A stretch of 64,000 bases of DNA from Lachnospiraceae bacterium. GTDB taxonomy: Bacteria; Bacillota; Clostridia; Lachnospirales; Lachnospiraceae. Where the stretch lies: the NCBI GenBank assembly GCA_910575605.1, contig CAJTEW010000001.1, positions 124,001 to 188,000 of the forward strand, written 5' to 3'. The position numbers and the translations under genes are program-made. Below, piece after piece: positions 1-7,859 of this stretch (the stretch's first letter is position 1; every line of letters starts with the position of its first letter). Under the pieces are notes generated by a model. That model did no database searches and was not told where the DNA came from. It worked only from the letters and a program-made list of their open reading frames with translations.

Positions 1-1215
1 ATTAATAGTTCCGTGGGCGTGCTTTGGAACTTTCCGCCCGTAACGGTCCATTTTAATTTCTACCTGACTGTCTGATTTTCTGCTTCCGCTTTTATAACAT
101 TCTGTGGTGCTTTTGCTCTGACGGCGGTTTTTCATGTCAGCTAAGTTTTCTATATCATATCCTACCGTAAGAACAATCTGATCTGTTACCAGACGGCGGC
201 CAAACAGGTCCAATCCAAGCATCTCCGCCATTTCCCGCACGACAATCCTTGCCATTTTAGCCGTATAGGGGCAGTGGAGAACCTGGCCAAAGCAGATACT
301 GTTAGTCTCCGGCTTATAGGCTTTAATGTCTTTCATTGTACAGGGCTCAAACCCCCATGCATGATCAATCAGGATCTCTGCGTTAATGCCGAATAGTTTA
401 TACAGCAAATCCTCGTTGTAATAATCCTCCGGCTTTCCTATAGAACACCGTGCAATATCTCCCATTGTAAACAGACCGTGCTCGGCCAGCTTTTTCGCAT
501 ACCCTTTTCCCACGCGCCAAAAATCTGTAATCGGCTGATGAGTCCATAAAATCCGGCGGTAGCTTTTTTCATTCAGAGAGGCAATACGCACACCGTTTTT
601 GTCCGGCGGAATATGCTTTGCCACAATATCCATTGCCACTTTGCACAGATAAAGATTTGTACCAATTCCTGCCGTGGCAGTAATCCCCGTACTTTCTCGA
701 ATGTCCTCTATGATTTTCCCCGTAAGCTCTCTGGCAGACATTTTATAGGTATTCAGATAATGAGTAACATCCATCATAATCTCATCAATAGAATACACAT
801 GGCAGTCCTCTGGCGCAATATATTTCAGATATATTTCATAAATTTTTGTGCTGTACTCAATATAGTGCGCCATTCTGGGCGGTGCAGCAATGTAATCAAG
901 GGCCTTCAAAGGGGATGCTTTAAGCTCCAGCTCATCATAAGAGGAGCCGTCAAATTTGCCGCCCGGCGCCATACTAAGTCTTTTTGCATTTACCTCCTTC
1001 ACCCTCTGAACGACTTCAAAAAGCCTTGCCCGGCCGGAGATTCCGTAGGCTTTTAATGACGGCGATACAGCAAGGCAGATGGTCTTTTCCGTACGGCTTA
1101 AATCAGCCACAACAAGATTTGTAGTCATCGGGTCAAGTCCCCGCTCCACACATTCCACAGAGGCGTAGAATGACTTTAAATCAATTGCAATATATGTGCG
1201 GTTTTCCTGTGTCAT
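1..1215 (-). CDS. Y-family DNA polymerase (DinB/UmuC type), 3' end beyond window
   Basis: Translesion DNA polymerase of the Y family, which copies past damaged bases during the SOS response. The 405 visible codons hold the palm motifs: IAIDLKSFYASVE near residues 9-21 (metal ligand D12) and YSIDE at 141-145 (D144, E145), then the helix-hairpin region and little-finger domain. The frame is open through base 1, so the C-terminus is missing from the window. Length and the SIDE signature fit the Firmicute UmuC/DinB-like group; I cannot separate Pol IV from Pol V-type here. The start is the ATG at 1215, after a GATGAGGTGAG ribosome site. Two LexA boxes cover its promoter, so SOS induction is a strong inference. 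Confidence 0.92.
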   Translation of the reverse strand, partial: MTQENRTYIAIDLKSFYASVECVERGLDPMTTNLVVADLSRTEKTICLAVSPSLKAYGISGRARLFEVVQRVKEVNAKRLSMAPGGKFDGSSYDELELKASPLKALDYIAAPPRMAHYIEYSTKIYEIYLKYIAPEDCHVYSIDEIMMDVTHYLNTYKMSARELTGKIIEDIRESTGITATAGIGTNLYLCKVAMDIVAKHIPPDKNGVRIASLNEKSYRRILWTHQPITDFWRVGKGYAKKLAEHGLFTMGDIARCSIGKPEDYYNEDLLYKLFGINAEILIDHAWGFEPCTMKDIKAYKPETNSICFGQVLHCPYTAKMARIVVREMAEMLGLDLFGRRLVTDQIVLTVGYDIENLADMKNRRQSKSTTECYKSGSRKSDSQVEIKMDRYGRKVPKHAHGTIN

Positions 1216-1251
1216 AAGGCTCACCTCATCAAAAGAATTAACACAAAAAAC

Positions 1252-1298
1252 AAACGTGCGTTCCTTTATATTATATCAGAACTTACGTTTGTTTTCAA
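1252..1298 (-). promoter_or_regulatory. SOS promoter with two LexA boxes
   Basis: On the minus strand a -35 TTGAAA (1298-1293), a 17-bp spacer and a -10 TATAAT (1275-1270) form a near-consensus sigma-A promoter. Two boxes match the clostridial LexA consensus GAAC-N4-GTTT: GAACTTACGTTT at 1279-1290, inside the spacer, and GAACGCACGTTT (minus strand, 1263-1252) near the expected transcription start. Their centres are 27 bp apart. LexA binding would block both polymerase entry and escape. Confidence 0.85.
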
Positions 1299-1355
1299 TG
1301 GGATAATATTTACAATTAAAATTATTTAATAGTGATATCCTAATCACAAACCAGA

Positions 1356-1844
1356 TTACTTCTTTGCCGCTCTGGAAAGAAGTATGAGGAATATGATAAT
1401 AGGAACAAAGGTAAGAGCAAGGGATACAGGCAGGAACCATGCTCCTAGGTTTCTGCCCGTAGAACTCCATATGCTTATATATGCAAAAACTAACACCAAT
1501 ACAAACTTCATTGTTACAACCATATTTTTCACTGTACCGTATACTCTTTTTGCATTCATTTTTGTAACTGTAACGCCTGTATTCCACCAAGAAGGATGTC
1601 TCTCTATAAGGCCTATAAATTGATACATAAGCAGCATGGCAGCTGGACATATCCAGATTGTATAGCGGCTCCCAAAGCTGTCGATTACACCGGATCCGTT
1701 ATAATGGGTCGGAATCCTGTCCGGCAGACTGTTCCAGATAAAAAGAAGATATAAAACGGTTCCTGCCTGTATCAGGATACATAGATATTTTATGAATTTG
1801 TGATACCTGGTTACAGGTATTTCCATTTCAAAAGTACCAGTCAT
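1356..1844 (-). CDS. DUF1648-family membrane protein
   Basis: 162-residue integral membrane protein with about four hydrophobic segments (residues ~16-36, 62-82, 110-130, 137-157). Residues ~42-58 hold the DUF1648 signature (LPDRIPTHYNGSGVIDSFGS), seen in SdpI-like and related membrane proteins. Its biochemical role is unknown. The ATG at 1844 is preferred because AAGGAGATATTT precedes it. The same frame stays open about 200 bases upstream, but that stretch overlaps the anti-sigma gene's repeat and is not needed. It is the last gene of the sigma/anti-sigma cluster, 19 bp below the anti-sigma stop, so co-transcription is likely. Confidence 0.8.
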   Translation of the reverse strand: MTGTFEMEIPVTRYHKFIKYLCILIQAGTVLYLLFIWNSLPDRIPTHYNGSGVIDSFGSRYTIWICPAAMLLMYQFIGLIERHPSWWNTGVTVTKMNAKRVYGTVKNMVVTMKFVLVLVFAYISIWSSTGRNLGAWFLPVSLALTFVPIIIFLILLSRAAKK

Positions 1845-1863
1845 AAATATCTCCTTTCTTTTC

Positions 1864-2769
1864 CTATTCGTGACCGTTCCCGTGGCGATGTCTCTTTTGG
1901 CACGGTGATGTCCCGCTGTTATTTCCGTTTCCACAGCCACTTCCATTTCCGCCAGTGCCGCTGCCATTTCCGTTTCCATTTCCGTTTCCGCCAGTGCCGC
2001 TGCCATTTCCGTTTCCGCCAGTGCCGCTCTCATTTTCGTCTGTGCCATTTTCTTGCGTTTTCACACTTTCATCATCACTTCGGCCGCCCCTTTCATATTC
2101 CCTGATAAGTTCCCTTATCTGGGCCATACTCATGTCCTTACAAGCGTCTGCCGTAATCGTACTGTCGTATTCAAGAAGCTTAAGATAAGCATTATATTTC
2201 CCAAAAGACAGCCCGCACTCGTGAGCCTCTGAAATCATGTCGATATCTGCACGGGTGTTGTGGCATCCCTGCCCCATATGTCCGGCGCAGCGTCTTACCC
2301 CTCTGTCAAGCTCCTGTTCACGGCTCTCCTCTGCCGCCACAGTAAGGACCACCTCCGAAGGCCCTGAAAGATATGTGCGCATACCATCACATTCTACAAC
2401 CTCGTGGATTGCCTCTGTATATTTTTTCCCTTTTAAGGACAGACCGTTTAAAATCTCCTCTCCCTCCAAATTATAGGCCGACGCATATACGACTCTGTCA
2501 AACCGGTTAAGCGCCAGTTCAATGGAAGGATTCACATCAATGCTCACATAAGAAACCGGCCTTTGCACCCAGGAATAACCACCCGCCCCCATTACAAACA
2601 GAAAAACGACACAGGCAAAGGAAACCGCGAACTGCAGTCCCGGGCGGCGTCTGGAACGAATATTTTCTTTATATTTTTTATTTAAGAAGCTTTTTGTAGA
2701 TTCCTTAAGCTCAGTGTCAGCTGTAATACTGTCAAATGCATTCTGTATCCTATTCGTCAAATCCTTCAC
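1864..2769 (-). CDS. RsgI-like membrane anti-sigma factor with Gly/Asn-rich tail
   Basis: 301 residues. Cytoplasmic N-terminus (~1-44), one transmembrane helix (~45-68), then an extracytoplasmic RsgI-type middle domain starting SYVSIDVNPSIELALNRFDR (~73-92). A second conserved segment (~190-235) contains GLSFGKYNAYLKLLE and MSMAQIRELIREYE. The last ~60 residues are low complexity, built from SGTGGNGNG-like units, and end in a His/Arg-rich tip. RsgI-family proteins hold a partner sigma factor at the membrane until an outside signal releases it. The gene overlaps the upstream sigma gene by 20 bp, the usual arrangement for a sigma/anti-sigma pair. What the tail senses cannot be read from sequence. 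Confidence 0.87.
   Translation of the reverse strand: MKDLTNRIQNAFDSITADTELKESTKSFLNKKYKENIRSRRRPGLQFAVSFACVVFLFVMGAGGYSWVQRPVSYVSIDVNPSIELALNRFDRVVYASAYNLEGEEILNGLSLKGKKYTEAIHEVVECDGMRTYLSGPSEVVLTVAAEESREQELDRGVRRCAGHMGQGCHNTRADIDMISEAHECGLSFGKYNAYLKLLEYDSTITADACKDMSMAQIRELIREYERGGRSDDESVKTQENGTDENESGTGGNGNGSGTGGNGNGNGNGSGTGGNGSGCGNGNNSGTSPCQKRHRHGNGHE
1936..2028 (-). repeat. Imperfect in-frame tandem repeat coding the Gly/Asn-rich tail
   Basis: The 12-mer gccagtgccgct (plus strand) recurs at 1951, 1990 and 2017. These mark units of 39 and 27 bp that encode SGTGGNGNG-type peptides in the anti-sigma factor. All unit lengths are multiples of three, so copy changes would alter tail length but not frame. 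Confidence 0.85.
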
Positions 2770-3235
2770 CTCCCAGCTTTCCCTTTAACATTTCCCGCCC
2801 CCTAGAAAGCAGCGAGTAAACTGTATTTTCCTTTTTCCCAATAATCTTTCCTATTTCGACAGCCGAATATCCTTCATAATAATGTAGATAAATTACATCC
2901 TTATATTTTACAGGAAGAGATAATACTGCCTCCAAAACCTCTCCATGACTTTCACGCTCCTGCGCTTCTACTTCGTCTAATACCTCTAAGGAGACGACAC
3001 TGCGCCTGAAGAAGTTTCTAAGATAATCCCGGCAGGCATTGATGGCTACGCGGAGCAGCCATGATTTTTCATGTTCCCGGCTGCTAAACGGCTTATCGTA
3101 AAGCATGTATTTTAAAAAAACATTCTGAAACACATCCTCTGTATCTGCCTGATTTTTCAGATGATAAAAGCAGACTCTTTTTACCATATCCGCATATTCC
3201 TCTACCGCATGGTTTATCTGTGCTTCACTCTGCAT
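2750..3235 (-). CDS. ECF-type sigma-70 family RNA polymerase sigma factor
   Basis: 161-residue alternative sigma factor that redirects RNA polymerase to a small regulon. Region 2 spans about residues 8-75 (YHLKNQADTEDVFQNVFLKYM, then HEKSWLLRVAINACRDYLRN). Region 4 spans ~100-152 (LSLPVKYKDVIYLHYYEGYSAVEIGKIIGKKENTVYSLLSRGREMLK) with its helix-turn-helix. An ATG lies 30 bases further upstream, but the GGGAGGTG at 3252-3245 sits 9 bp before the ATG at 3235, which I choose. The next gene, overlapping by 20 bp, is an RsgI-like anti-sigma factor, so activity is probably controlled by membrane sequestration. Its promoter specificity is not known. Confidence 0.92.
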   Translation of the reverse strand: MQSEAQINHAVEEYADMVKRVCFYHLKNQADTEDVFQNVFLKYMLYDKPFSSREHEKSWLLRVAINACRDYLRNFFRRSVVSLEVLDEVEAQERESHGEVLEAVLSLPVKYKDVIYLHYYEGYSAVEIGKIIGKKENTVYSLLSRGREMLKGKLGGEGFDE

Positions 3236-3323
3236 CCACTCTGCCACCTCCCTTGCCGGCTGCATATTTTAAACACACATAAGGCAGCGGCCTTTATAAG
3301 CCTCTGCCTGTAAGAAAAATATT

Positions 3324-3938
3324 TTACCAGTTACATCCTCTTCCGTGTCCGCCGCCATGATGCCCGCCGCCATAACCGCCGCCGTTTCCATAGCCGCCAC
3401 AATAGCCGTTTCCGTAACCGCCGCCATAGCCGCCGCTCTGCCAGTTGTCACATACGCCATCATTGTCTGCATCCACATAGTTACCGCCATAGCCGCCGCT
3501 CTGCCAGTTGTCACATACACCATCATTGTCTGCATCCACATAGTTACCGCCATAGCCATTCCCATAACCATAATCTGTGCTGTAATCATCATACACAACG
3601 GCACTCTCTGCATAACTGTCATATACCGCCACATCTGTATAGCTGCTTTCACTTACCGCCACATCTGCATAGCTGTCATTTACAGCAAGATTAGCAGTCT
3701 CTACGTAGTTACGGCAGTATTCGCCCCAGTTCCCGCAGATTAAATTACAATTTCCAAAATTACACTGTGCTGCCGTCATACCTGCCAGCGGTTTTACATA
3801 ATTTCCAGCCACACATGCTGCCGGATTCATATGATGCCCTATCACACTGCCGCCTCCTGAAAAATCCGCTGCAAATACAGATGTTCCCATTGCCAGTGAC
3901 AATACGCCAGCCACTCCCAATACTTTTAATTTTTTCAT
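3324..3938 (-). CDS. Secreted Gly/Tyr-rich protein with DxDxDGxxC calcium-loop repeats
   Basis: 204-residue exported protein. Signal peptide ~1-23 (MKKLKVLGVAGVLSLAMG, then AFAA-like cleavage at VFAAD). Next comes a segment with six cysteines (~42-79), then short SYADVAV-type repeats (~88-118). Two copies of YVDADNDGVCDNWQ follow, then a Gly/His/Tyr-rich end (GGYGNGY, GGGHHGGGHG). DADNDGVCD has the D-x-D-x-D-G pattern of EF-hand-like and Excalibur-type calcium loops, so calcium binding is a reasonable inference. Similar repeats occur in uncharacterised Lachnospiraceae surface proteins. The ribosome site GGGAGGGTA precedes the ATG. It is the first gene of the sigma/anti-sigma operon and may be a target or signal of that pair. 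Function unknown. Confidence 0.82.
   Translation of the reverse strand: MKKLKVLGVAGVLSLAMGTSVFAADFSGGGSVIGHHMNPAACVAGNYVKPLAGMTAAQCNFGNCNLICGNWGEYCRNYVETANLAVNDSYADVAVSESSYTDVAVYDSYAESAVVYDDYSTDYGYGNGYGGNYVDADNDGVCDNWQSGGYGGNYVDADNDGVCDNWQSGGYGGGYGNGYCGGYGNGGGYGGGHHGGGHGRGCNW
3421..3546 (-). repeat. Tandem 63-bp duplication (62 of 63 bases identical)
   Basis: Copies at 3421-3483 and 3484-3546 differ at one base (tacgcc versus tacacc) and each encodes one calcium-loop unit of 21 residues. Such identity, including silent sites, points to a recent duplication or gene conversion. Confidence 0.92.
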
Positions 3939-4095
3939 TGCTTTTACCCTCCCAGCAAATCATTTATTTTTCTTTTCATTAATAATACGATCTAAAATAG
4001 TAAATCCTTGCATAATATTTTAAATTTTTTCTAAAATGTTTCATCTTGTCTTTTCCTTAAACAGAATCACGACTCCCTCAGCAATCTATAAAATA

Positions 4096-4124
4096 ATTAT
4101 ACTACAAATTTCGTAAAAATACAA
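4096..4124 (-). promoter_or_regulatory. Sigma-A-type promoter of the secreted-protein/sigma operon
   Basis: Minus-strand -35 TTGTAT (4124-4119), 17-bp spacer, -10 TATAAT (4101-4096). It lies ~155 bp before the secreted-protein ATG, leaving a long 5' leader. The -35 overlaps the T-rich tail of the upstream terminator. A TGAAAC that resembles an ECF -35 lies downstream at 4043-4038, but I found no matching -10. Confidence 0.55.
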
Positions 4125-4127
4125 ATA

Positions 4128-4170
4128 CTCTCCGCAGACAGGGAACCTTTTGTTCTCTGCCTGTGGAGAG
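4128..4170 (-). terminator. Rho-independent terminator below the 104-residue ORF
   Basis: Long imperfect stem: CTCTCCRCAGRCAGRGAAC arms of 19 bp around a loop of about five bases, followed on the minus strand by TATTTGTATTTTT. It closes the unit that ends at 4203. Confidence 0.75.
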
Positions 4171-4202
4171 TAAGAATTAACATTTTCGCAGAATACACCT
4201 AA

Positions 4203-4511
4203 CTACAGTTCTTTCCACACTTCTGCTACATCAATATCTGTTTCAATCTCCTGTACAATCCAATCGCTGTTTACATGGAATACCTCATATTCCTGCCTAT
4301 CCATTGTCACAAACCCTGCAAACAGCAGAAACGCCAGAAAAAGCCGTACTCCAAAGGTTCCCGCCGGGGTGTTCTCCTCACTGTCATTCCCATAAAGCCC
4401 ATAATAGACAGAGCCATAGCGGGGATGCACAGCCGGAGGCTCCCGCCTGTCACTATAAAGCCTCCTGGTCTGCTCTAAGAGCTCCTTTCTTCTCTTTTCT
4501 GAAGAATTCAT
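4203..4511 (-). CDS. Small single-pass membrane protein, unknown function
   Basis: About 102 residues. A charged N-terminal half (EKRRKELLEQTRRLYSDRREPPAVHPRYGSVYYG region) is followed by one hydrophobic helix (~57-71, FGVRLFLAFLLFAGFV) and a short acidic end (ETDIDVAEVWKEL). I do not recognise a family. GAGGTGAG lies 6-7 bp before the ATG at 4511; a GTG two codons earlier is possible. It sits ~125 bp below the histidine operon with no clear terminator between, so it may be transcribed from that operon. A strong terminator follows it. Confidence 0.7.
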   Translation of the reverse strand: MNSSEKRRKELLEQTRRLYSDRREPPAVHPRYGSVYYGLYGNDSEENTPAGTFGVRLFLAFLLFAGFVTMDRQEYEVFHVNSDWIVQEIETDIDVAEVWKEL

Positions 4512-4635
4512 ATGCACTCACCTCACTACAAAATATGTCCAAAATGAGAAAGATATGCATACTAATATCCAAAAACAACAGCAGACCCGCCGCAATATAT
4601 CCATACTCTTTAGAATCTGCAGACCGCCGCACTCT

Positions 4636-5919
4636 TTACCTGTCAGCCATCTCTCGAATAATATCCTCCCACTCAATCCCTTTTTCCACCATTAGGACCA
4701 TAACATGATACATAAAATCCGCTATCTCGTATTTTACCTCCTCCGGGTTGGGATTCTTGGCTGCAATTACAATTTCTGTTGCCTCTTCTCCCACCTTTTT
4801 AAGAATCTTGTCAATACCCTTATCAAAAAGGTAATTGGTGTAAGAGCCTTCCTTCGGGTTCTTCTTCCGGCTCACAATCGTGTCATATACTGTCTCAAAA
4901 ATCTGCAGCGGATTTTTCACATCCGCCTCCCCGCCTGCAACAGGCTGGTAAAAACAGGTAGGATTTCCTGTGTGACACGCCGAACCTATCTGCTCTACCT
5001 TTGCGAGAAGGGTATCGCAGTCGCAATCTATAGTCAATGATTTTACATACTGGAAATGACCGCTTGTCTCCCCTTTTACCCAAAGACAGTTGCGGCTCCG
5101 GCTGAAATATGTCATCCGTCCGCTTTTGATTGTCTGGTAAAAGGATTCCTCATTCATATAGGCAAGCATCAAAACCTCCTGAGTCTTATAGTGCTGCACA
5201 ATAACCGGAAGAAGTCCCTGTTCATTTGTTTTAAACTGTGAAAAATCCATCATACTCTCAAAGGCTGTCATCATAATATCTTCATTCCCACAGCGTTCCT
5301 TAAATCCACCAAAATCCATATCCGGCCTGCTTATATATTTCCCTGAAAGCCCCCGTACTCCTGGACATTTCAGTACCTTCATAAGCTCAGCCTCCTCCAT
5401 CGTATCAGTCACAATAATACAGGGGAGATCCGAAAGATTCATAACTGAATTCATATCTAGACGATGCATGAAAACCAGCTCATCTGCATACTCCCCGATG
5501 ATATGCTGATGCTTAAAAAGAGCGTCAAAATCATTCAAGGATACTGCAAGCTTCTCTCTGCCAAATCTTTTTGCCGCCTCTGCCAGCATTTTCTCGCTGT
5601 CCGGTTTTGAAAAATTAATAAGGGCGCGCTTTGCTCCCGCATACAAAATCTTCTTTACATCCTCCAGACGCCTGATGTTTCCACCCGCCAGCATAGGAAT
5701 CCTTATCATGCGGCTGATTCTGCGCATTAAATCAATAGCCTCCTCATGCTTCTCATCAGAATCTGACAAATCAAAAATCAACAGTTCATCCGCCCCATTA
5801 TCGTTATAGCTTTTCGCAAGGGCCAAAACATCCTCGCATAAAACATCTTCTTTGTCAAACCATTTTACTGCTTTTTGCCCTGCGATGAATATGCAGGGAA
5901 TCAATCTCTTGTAGCTCAT
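4636..5919 (-). CDS. hisIE: HisIE with an N-terminal degenerate HisF-like barrel
   Basis: 427 residues in three parts. Residues ~1-215 align with HisF ([51 protein letters not shown]). Residues ~227-328 are HisI, phosphoribosyl-AMP cyclohydrolase, with metal sites DCDCD (298-302) and SACHTG (313-318). Residues ~340-427 are HisE, phosphoribosyl-ATP pyrophosphatase ([27 protein letters not shown]). HisI and HisE perform steps 3 and 2 of histidine synthesis and look intact. In the barrel the two HisF catalytic aspartates (D11 and D130 in Thermotoga HisF) are replaced by F11 and about N129, so cyclase activity is unlikely; a scaffold or docking role is inference. Start chosen at MSYKR after AAAGGAGTGG. 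Confidence 0.93.
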   Translation of the reverse strand: MSYKRLIPCIFIAGQKAVKWFDKEDVLCEDVLALAKSYNDNGADELLIFDLSDSDEKHEEAIDLMRRISRMIRIPMLAGGNIRRLEDVKKILYAGAKRALINFSKPDSEKMLAEAAKRFGREKLAVSLNDFDALFKHQHIIGEYADELVFMHRLDMNSVMNLSDLPCIIVTDTMEEAELMKVLKCPGVRGLSGKYISRPDMDFGGFKERCGNEDIMMTAFESMMDFSQFKTNEQGLLPVIVQHYKTQEVLMLAYMNEESFYQTIKSGRMTYFSRSRNCLWVKGETSGHFQYVKSLTIDCDCDTLLAKVEQIGSACHTGNPTCFYQPVAGGEADVKNPLQIFETVYDTIVSRKKNPKEGSYTNYLFDKGIDKILKKVGEEATEIVIAAKNPNPEEVKYEIADFMYHVMVLMVEKGIEWEDIIREMADR

Positions 5920-5935
5920 CGTATTCCACTCCTTT

Positions 5936-6523
5936 TTAAAGGCTTCCTTTTGTCGTCCATACCCCCTCAATCCGAGGCTCCTTCATTACAGCCATATCAA
6001 GCGCCTTACCAAAGCTCTTAAAAAGCGCCTCTGCCATATGGTGGTTATTTCCCGCATCCAGAATTTTAAGATGCAGGTTCATCTTGCCACTGTAGGATAC
6101 TGCATAGAAGAACTCCCTGATAAGCTCTGTATCCATTTCCCCGATACATTCCGAAGTAAAGGGAGCCTCATATTTAAAATAGGGCCTCCCCGAAAGATCA
6201 ACTGCCGCAAGCGCCAGGGTTTCATCCATCGGAAGAATCATATGTCCGTAGCGCTTAATACCTGTTTTACCGCCAACTGCCTCAAGAATTGCCTGGCCAA
6301 GCACAATCCCTGTATCCTCAATAGTATGATGCCCGTCCACAAAGAGATCTCCCTCCACATGAACAGCCAGATCGAACAGTCCGTGTCGTGCCATTCCATC
6401 AAGCATATGGTCAAAAAAGCCGATGCCTGTATGTATTTCTGTCTTTCCCTTCCCGTCCAGATTAAGCGTAACGGAAACCTCGGTCTCCTTCGTTTTCCTT
6501 TCACAGGCTGCAATGCGCTCCAT
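5936..6523 (-). CDS. hisB: Imidazoleglycerol-phosphate dehydratase
   Basis: 195 residues, the usual length of monofunctional HisB. It dehydrates imidazole glycerol phosphate to imidazole acetol phosphate, step 6 of histidine synthesis. Metal-binding motifs are present: [32 protein letters not shown], and [17 protein letters not shown] near the C-terminus. The ATG at 6523 follows AAAGGAGGAAGAGG; the frame continues upstream but into hisD. It overlaps the end of hisD by none and lies 13 bp from it, and 16 bp before hisIE. Confidence 0.96.
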   Translation of the reverse strand: MERIAACERKTKETEVSVTLNLDGKGKTEIHTGIGFFDHMLDGMARHGLFDLAVHVEGDLFVDGHHTIEDTGIVLGQAILEAVGGKTGIKRYGHMILPMDETLALAAVDLSGRPYFKYEAPFTSECIGEMDTELIREFFYAVSYSGKMNLHLKILDAGNNHHMAEALFKSFGKALDMAVMKEPRIEGVWTTKGSL

Positions 6524-6536
6524 CCTCTTCCTCCTT

Positions 6537-7826
6537 TTACTCAAACCGTACTCTCACAGAATTTGCGTGAGCTGTCAGATGCTCCGCCTCTGCAAAGCTT
6601 TCAATATCCTTATGCACTGCCTTAAGGGCCTCCCTCGAATAGGCAATGATACTGGATTTCTTTATAAAATCATCTACCGAAAGAGGTGAGAAAAACCGGG
6701 CAGTCCCGTTTGTAGGAAGTACGTGGTTCGGCCCTGCAAAATAATCTCCTAAAGGCTCGCTTGCATATTCTCCTATAAAAATTGCTCCCGCATTCCGAAT
6801 CTTCATCATCACTTCATAAGGATTCCTAGTCTGAATTTCTACATGCTCCGAGGCTATCTCATCTGCCGTCCGTACAGCCTCATCCATATCCTTCACGATC
6901 AAAATATAGCCATAGTTATCAAGAGACTTGCGGATAATCTTCCCTCTTTCTAATTCCTCTGTAAATCTCCCGGCCTCCTTAGACACCTTTTCTGCCAGCT
7001 CCTCACTGGTCGTCACAAGAATTGCCGAAGCCAGCTCGTCATGCTCCGCCTGTGAAAGCAGGTCCGCCGCCACATACCGCGGATTTGCCGTCTCGTCCGC
7101 AACGACAAGAATCTCGCTTGGTCCTGCAACCGCATCAATACTTACGTGCCCATAAACCGCTTTCTTGGCAAGAGCCACATAAATATTCCCTGGACCCACA
7201 ATCTTATCCACCTTAGGAATACTCCTTGTCCCATAAGCCAGCGCCCCCACTGCCTGGGCGCCCCCCGCCTTATAAATCACATCCACGCCTGCCTCACAGG
7301 CAGCCACAAGGGTAGTGGGCGTCACCTTCCCATCCTTTCTTGGAGGCGTCACCATCACAATCTCCTCTACACCCGCCACCTTCGCAGGTATTACATTCAT
7401 CAGCACTGAGGACGGATAAGCTGCCTTCCCTCCCGGCACATAAACACCCACTTTAAAAATCGGCGTCACCTTCTGTCCCAGCATGGTCCCGTCCGGCTTA
7501 CTGTCAAACCAGCTGTACTGCTTCTGCTTCTCATGATAAGCCCTGATATTAACAAGAGCCTTCCTTATAATTTCCACAAGCCCATCATCCACAAGTCTGT
7601 ACGCTTCCTCAATCTCTTTTTCTGTAACCCTGACATTTCCGCTGTCAATCACCGCCCCATCAAACTTCCGAGTAAATTCAAACAAGGCTTCATCTCCCCG
7701 CTCTCTCACAGCCGAAAGAATCTCTGCCACTCCCTTTTCATACTCCCCATACTGATTTGGGCTCCTTCTAAGCAAATTCTCCAAAATATTCTTTCTGGAG
7801 CTCTCATCCATCCTTACTATCCTCAT
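6537..7826 (-). CDS. hisD: Histidinol dehydrogenase
   Basis: 429 residues, full length. It oxidises L-histidinol to L-histidine in two NAD-dependent steps, the end of the pathway. Signatures: VGVYVPGGKAAYPSSVLMN (substrate/NAD region), KIVGPGNIYVALAKK, the SQAEHDE zinc-site stretch (Q and H ligands), and the C-terminal GPNHVLPTNGTARF and LTAHANSVRVR. The ATG at 7826 follows GGAGGGATGAGTAG. It is in the his operon 33 bp below hisG. Confidence 0.97.
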   Translation of the reverse strand: MRIVRMDESSRKNILENLLRRSPNQYGEYEKGVAEILSAVRERGDEALFEFTRKFDGAVIDSGNVRVTEKEIEEAYRLVDDGLVEIIRKALVNIRAYHEKQKQYSWFDSKPDGTMLGQKVTPIFKVGVYVPGGKAAYPSSVLMNVIPAKVAGVEEIVMVTPPRKDGKVTPTTLVAACEAGVDVIYKAGGAQAVGALAYGTRSIPKVDKIVGPGNIYVALAKKAVYGHVSIDAVAGPSEILVVADETANPRYVAADLLSQAEHDELASAILVTTSEELAEKVSKEAGRFTEELERGKIIRKSLDNYGYILIVKDMDEAVRTADEIASEHVEIQTRNPYEVMMKIRNAGAIFIGEYASEPLGDYFAGPNHVLPTNGTARFFSPLSVDDFIKKSSIIAYSREALKAVHKDIESFAEAEHLTAHANSVRVRFE

Positions 7827-7859
7827 CTACTCATCCCTCCATTCATCCAAACAAATACC

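Noticed and set aside
613-1056. 147-residue plus-strand ORF across the polymerase gene
   Set aside because: It is the antisense shadow of a well-supported Y-family polymerase, with no ribosome site.
3269-3938. Ala/Thr/Met-rich ORFs on both strands of the secreted-protein gene
   Set aside because: They arise from the repetitive GGN/TAY codons; only the frame with a signal peptide and ribosome site is convincing.
4581-4631. Near-direct repeat GCAGACC(C)GCCGCA at 4581-4594 and 4619-4631
   Set aside because: Only two short copies, no hairpin, no link to a known element; could be chance or an old duplication.
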